From: TMED23 sp964639965 | Lineage (GTDB): Bacteria; Pseudomonadota; Alphaproteobacteria; Rhodospirillales; UBA2165 | Direction: 5' to 3' | Assembly: GCA_964639965.1 (NCBI GenBank) | Contig: CAZXGI010000100.1 | Span: 1 to 7,509, forward strand | Length of the DNA stretch: 7,509 nucleotides | Part shown: positions 5,922 to 7,509 of the stretch, piece by piece | Position numbering within the stretch: position 1 is the first letter of the stretch | Layout of the letters: the number at the start of each line of letters is the position of its first letter | Program-made: the position numbers and the translations under genes | The notes under the pieces: model-generated | The model's input: the letters and a program-made list of their open reading frames with translations, nothing else | What the model was told of the DNA's origin: nothing | The model's database searches: none

Positions 5922-6646
5922 TCAACTTTCTCTTTGTTTGGAGAAACATCACAAATATTTTTGAGTTCAACTAATCGATCAAACCGTTTTGCTATTCGAT
6001 GATTATGGCTAACCATTAAAAGTGATGCTCCCGTTGCATTTTTCCTCGTAAATAACTGTTCTAGAAATTCGTCTTGACTATCTTCATCCAAAGAAGATGT
6101 TGGCTCGTCGGCAATTATTAATTCGGGAGAGCCAATGAAGGCCCGCGCAGCGGCTACTCGCTGCTGTTGACCTATTGATAGCTTAGCAGCTTTTTGTTTG
6201 CCCAAAGTGCCAGGTGTGATACTTAAGCTCTTCAAAAGGCGATTTGCTTCAGCTTTGTATTTTTCTGTTATTTTCCCCGAGGTTTCTTTTCGAGAAAAAG
6301 AAAACTCAAGGGGAAGAAGAACATTATCTAGTGCTGATAGATAAGGCAGCAGATTAAACTGTTGAAATATAATTCCTATGTTATCTGCTCTAAAGCTATC
6401 CTTTTCCGGGTTAGACATTTTTTGAAAGTCTTTCCCTAAAATTTTTATAATGCCGTTTTGTGGTTTCACAATTCCGCAAATTAAGCTAAGCAAGGTGGAC
6501 TTACCTCCACCAGAGGGGCCTACGAGGATGACGCTTTCGCTTTTCTCAAGTTGAAAATCTTTGACTTGTATTCGAAAATCGTTTCTCGCTGACCCCCAGC
6601 AGAAGTCAATATCTGACAACTCGATGGCTGCTATATTATTTTGCAT
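5918..6646 (-). CDS. LolD/MacB-type ABC transporter ATPase of the zinc cluster
   Basis: 242 residues with all nucleotide-binding motifs in order: Walker A GPSGGGKST (43-51), Q-loop IIFQQFNLLPYLSALDNV (starting near 92), signature LSIGQQQR (156-163), Walker B LIIADEPT with Asp180 and Glu181, D-loop SSLD (184-187) and H-loop His214 in MVSHNH. The signature is LSIGQ rather than the commoner LSGGQ, an ordinary variant. The segment NLLPYLSALDNVLLPLEF is typical of the LolD/MacB/FtsE group, which agrees with the FtsX-like permease downstream. The active form should be a membrane-associated dimer bound to that permease. The start at 6646 is used because the ATG four bases upstream (6650) reads into a stop after four codons. 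The ribosome binding site is weak (AAAG). The gene lies 13 bases after zrgA. Confidence 0.93.
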   Translation of the reverse strand: MQNNIAAIELSDIDFCWGSARNDFRIQVKDFQLEKSESVILVGPSGGGKSTLLSLICGIVKPQNGIIKILGKDFQKMSNPEKDSFRADNIGIIFQQFNLLPYLSALDNVLLPLEFSFSRKETSGKITEKYKAEANRLLKSLSITPGTLGKQKAAKLSIGQQQRVAAARAFIGSPELIIADEPTSSLDEDSQDEFLEQLFTRKNATGASLLMVSHNHRIAKRFDRLVELKNICDVSPNKEKVE

Positions 6647-6659
6647 TCATTACGATACT

Positions 6660-7250
6660 TTATTTTGATAAAGCTGGCAGCTTTATTTTTTTTGTGCCAT
6701 TCTCCCATTCGATTGCTTTTTGGCCAAAAGCTGAAATTATTTCAACCTCTATCTCCTTTGCCTTTGGAAACTTTTGGAAAAAATTAGTTTCGAGACTTTT
6801 AATTTCCTTAGGGTTCAGACATTTAATTTTCCAGGTAATATGAAAACCGGCGTGGTCTTTTTCTACTTCGAATTTACCCGACACATCTTCAATCTTACAG
6901 TTAGCAGTTGGGGGTGTTTTGAAAACTCCTGGCTTAGATTTTAATAGAGATAGGGCTTTCGCAATTGCTGCTTTTTGACTTTTATTTTCAGGGGCGTGTT
7001 CAAAACCTACAATATCATTAGCGGGAGACTCGAGTTCCATTTCCAGGATTTGACCCTCTAAGGCCATTTTTAATGAACTTACTCCATGTTCATGGCTCTC
7101 AAGCTGTCTTTTTTCATGCCTATGTTCTTTTTCATGCCCATGTTCTTTTTCATGTTTTTCAGATGCCTGGCTTAAATTAACGCCTAGATAACATGAGATT
7201 AACAGACCCATAGTTAGAGCACATATATTTTTTATCCATATTCTTTTCAT
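6660..7250 (-). CDS. zrgA: ZrgA-family (DUF2796) His-rich exported zinc-binding protein
   Basis: 196 residues. A signal peptide (basic MKR-WIK, hydrophobic about 9-25) can be cut after SQA (residue 29). It also contains LISC at 17-20, which fits a lipobox, so a membrane-anchored form is possible. The mature protein begins with a His/Glu/Lys-rich stretch carrying His33, 37, 39, 43 and 45, then His53 and His55. It is followed by the DUF2796 signature ESHEHGVSSLKMALEG and SPANDIVGFEHAPENK. Two later cysteines, in TANCKIE and KIKCLNP, could form a disulfide. ZrgA proteins are linked to zinc acquisition in Vibrio, where the zrg operon is zinc-responsive. Here the direct neighbour zur supports the same role. 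AAGGAA upstream of the ATG at 7250 is a reasonable ribosome binding site. The gene lies 37 bases downstream of zur and 13 upstream of the ABC ATPase gene. Confidence 0.9.
   Translation of the reverse strand: MKRIWIKNICALTMGLLISCYLGVNLSQASEKHEKEHGHEKEHRHEKRQLESHEHGVSSLKMALEGQILEMELESPANDIVGFEHAPENKSQKAAIAKALSLLKSKPGVFKTPPTANCKIEDVSGKFEVEKDHAGFHITWKIKCLNPKEIKSLETNFFQKFPKAKEIEVEIISAFGQKAIEWENGTKKIKLPALSK
7113..7154 (-). repeat. 18-base tandem repeat encoding the His-rich zinc-binding stretch of zrgA
   Basis: Two 18-base units at 7113-7130 and 7131-7148 differ at one base, and a third partial unit follows at 7149-7154. Each unit adds six residues of the pattern H-E-K-E-H-G/R, in frame. Gain or loss of a unit would change the number of candidate metal ligands without breaking the gene. 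Confidence 0.85.
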
Positions 7251-7264
7251 TATGAAGTTATTTC

Positions 7265-7277
7265 CTTATACTATAGT
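7265..7277. promoter_or_regulatory. Possible Zur-box-like operator and -10 element between zur and zrgA
   Basis: The 37-base gap between zur and zrgA contains a TATA-N-TATA dyad. Against the Zur-box core GTTATA-N-TATAAC it matches 9 of 12 defined positions. On the minus strand it also reads TATAGT, one base from a consensus -10 hexamer, but no good -35 hexamer sits at normal spacing inside the end of zur. It could give zrgA a second, Zur-controlled promoter, or be chance in AT-rich DNA. Confidence 0.2.
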
Positions 7278-7287
7278 TAATTAAAAT

Positions 7288-7509
7288 TTATCTGCAGTTA
7301 TCGCAAAAACCCAGTACTTCAACGTTTTTGCTAACGATTGAGAAGTTTTGTTCTTGAGCTGAATTTTTAATTTCGCGGTCTAACTGTTCGCTGTCTATCT
7401 CTTTAACGCTGTCACATTTATCACAAATTAGAAATTGTCCGGCAGTGCACTTGCCGTCTTCATAGCATGCGACAAAACCGTTCTTCGTGGATAGACGATG
7501 GACAACGCC
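7288..7509 (-). CDS. zur: Zinc uptake regulator Zur (Fur family), C-terminal 73 residues; N-terminus outside the window
   Basis: The frame is open from the window edge to the TAA at 7288-7290. It encodes the dimerisation and metal-binding domain of a Fur-family repressor; the winged-helix DNA-binding part lies outside. Fragment residues match E. coli Zur in spacing. VHR...FVAC supplies His4 and Cys15 (equivalent to His77 and Cys88). QFLICDKC gives structural Cys29 and Cys32 (Cys103, Cys106). Glu37 matches Glu111, and GFCDNCR gives Cys68 and Cys71 (Cys143, Cys146). The position of regulatory ligand His96 is Thr22 here, with Cys21 next to it. The FLICxxC...GxCxxCR pattern favours Zur over Fur or PerR. 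Zur binds zinc and represses zinc-acquisition genes when the metal is plentiful. Being first in line with zrgA and the ABC genes, it probably controls its own operon. The protein ends right after the last CxxC and lacks the longer tail of the E. coli protein. Confidence 0.9.
   Translation of the reverse strand, partial: GVVHRLSTKNGFVACYEDGKCTAGQFLICDKCDSVKEIDSEQLDREIKNSAQEQNFSIVSKNVEVLGFCDNCR

Noticed and set aside
5740..5964. Plus-strand open frame of 74 codons over the ATPase/permease junction
   Set aside because: Antisense shadow of two well-supported ABC transporter genes.
6640..6650. ATPase start at the upstream ATG (6650)
   Set aside because: That frame ends after four codons. The ATG at 6646 opens the ABC ATPase frame.

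Overview
The window comes from a bacterium, most likely a proteobacterium. The evidence is a Fur/Zur-type regulator with the 'QFLIC' motif, a ZrgA (DUF2796) protein and a DUF3299 protein. It might be alphaproteobacterial, but the sequence does not settle this. All nine genes lie on the minus strand, so transcription runs from high to low coordinates. No RNA gene, mobile element, CRISPR array or recombination site was seen. No non-coding stretch exceeds about 210 bases.

Right part (about 4067-7509, AT-rich): a compact zinc-homeostasis cluster. In transcription order it holds the C-terminal end of a zinc uptake regulator (zur, cut by the window edge), a His-rich exported ZrgA-family protein, a LolD/MacB-type ABC ATPase, its FtsX/MacB-type permease (ATGA overlap with the ATPase) and an exported DUF3299 protein. 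Gaps are 37, 13, -4 and 4 bases, which suggests one operon. The natural reading is that Zur senses zinc and controls a system in which exported metal-binding proteins work with an ABC machine of the mechanotransmission class.

Middle (2958-4066): a 206-base intergenic region precedes a signal-peptide-bearing, dienelactone-hydrolase-like alpha/beta hydrolase. Its expected catalytic His is Arg. Its base composition matches the zinc cluster, and a weak Zur-box-like sequence lies just upstream.

Left part (1-2949, clearly GC-richer): four tightly packed genes with gaps of 16, 6 and 15 bases. They are a leaderless Asp-box (BNR) beta-propeller, an isochorismatase-family cysteine hydrolase, a 187-residue protein I do not recognise, and the N-terminal 227 residues of a core-MetE-like (COG0620) methyltransferase that runs off the window. 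They look like one accessory small-molecule metabolic operon of unassigned substrate. The abrupt composition step at about 2950 suggests that the two halves have different histories, although the hydrolase and propeller genes are only 8 bases apart.
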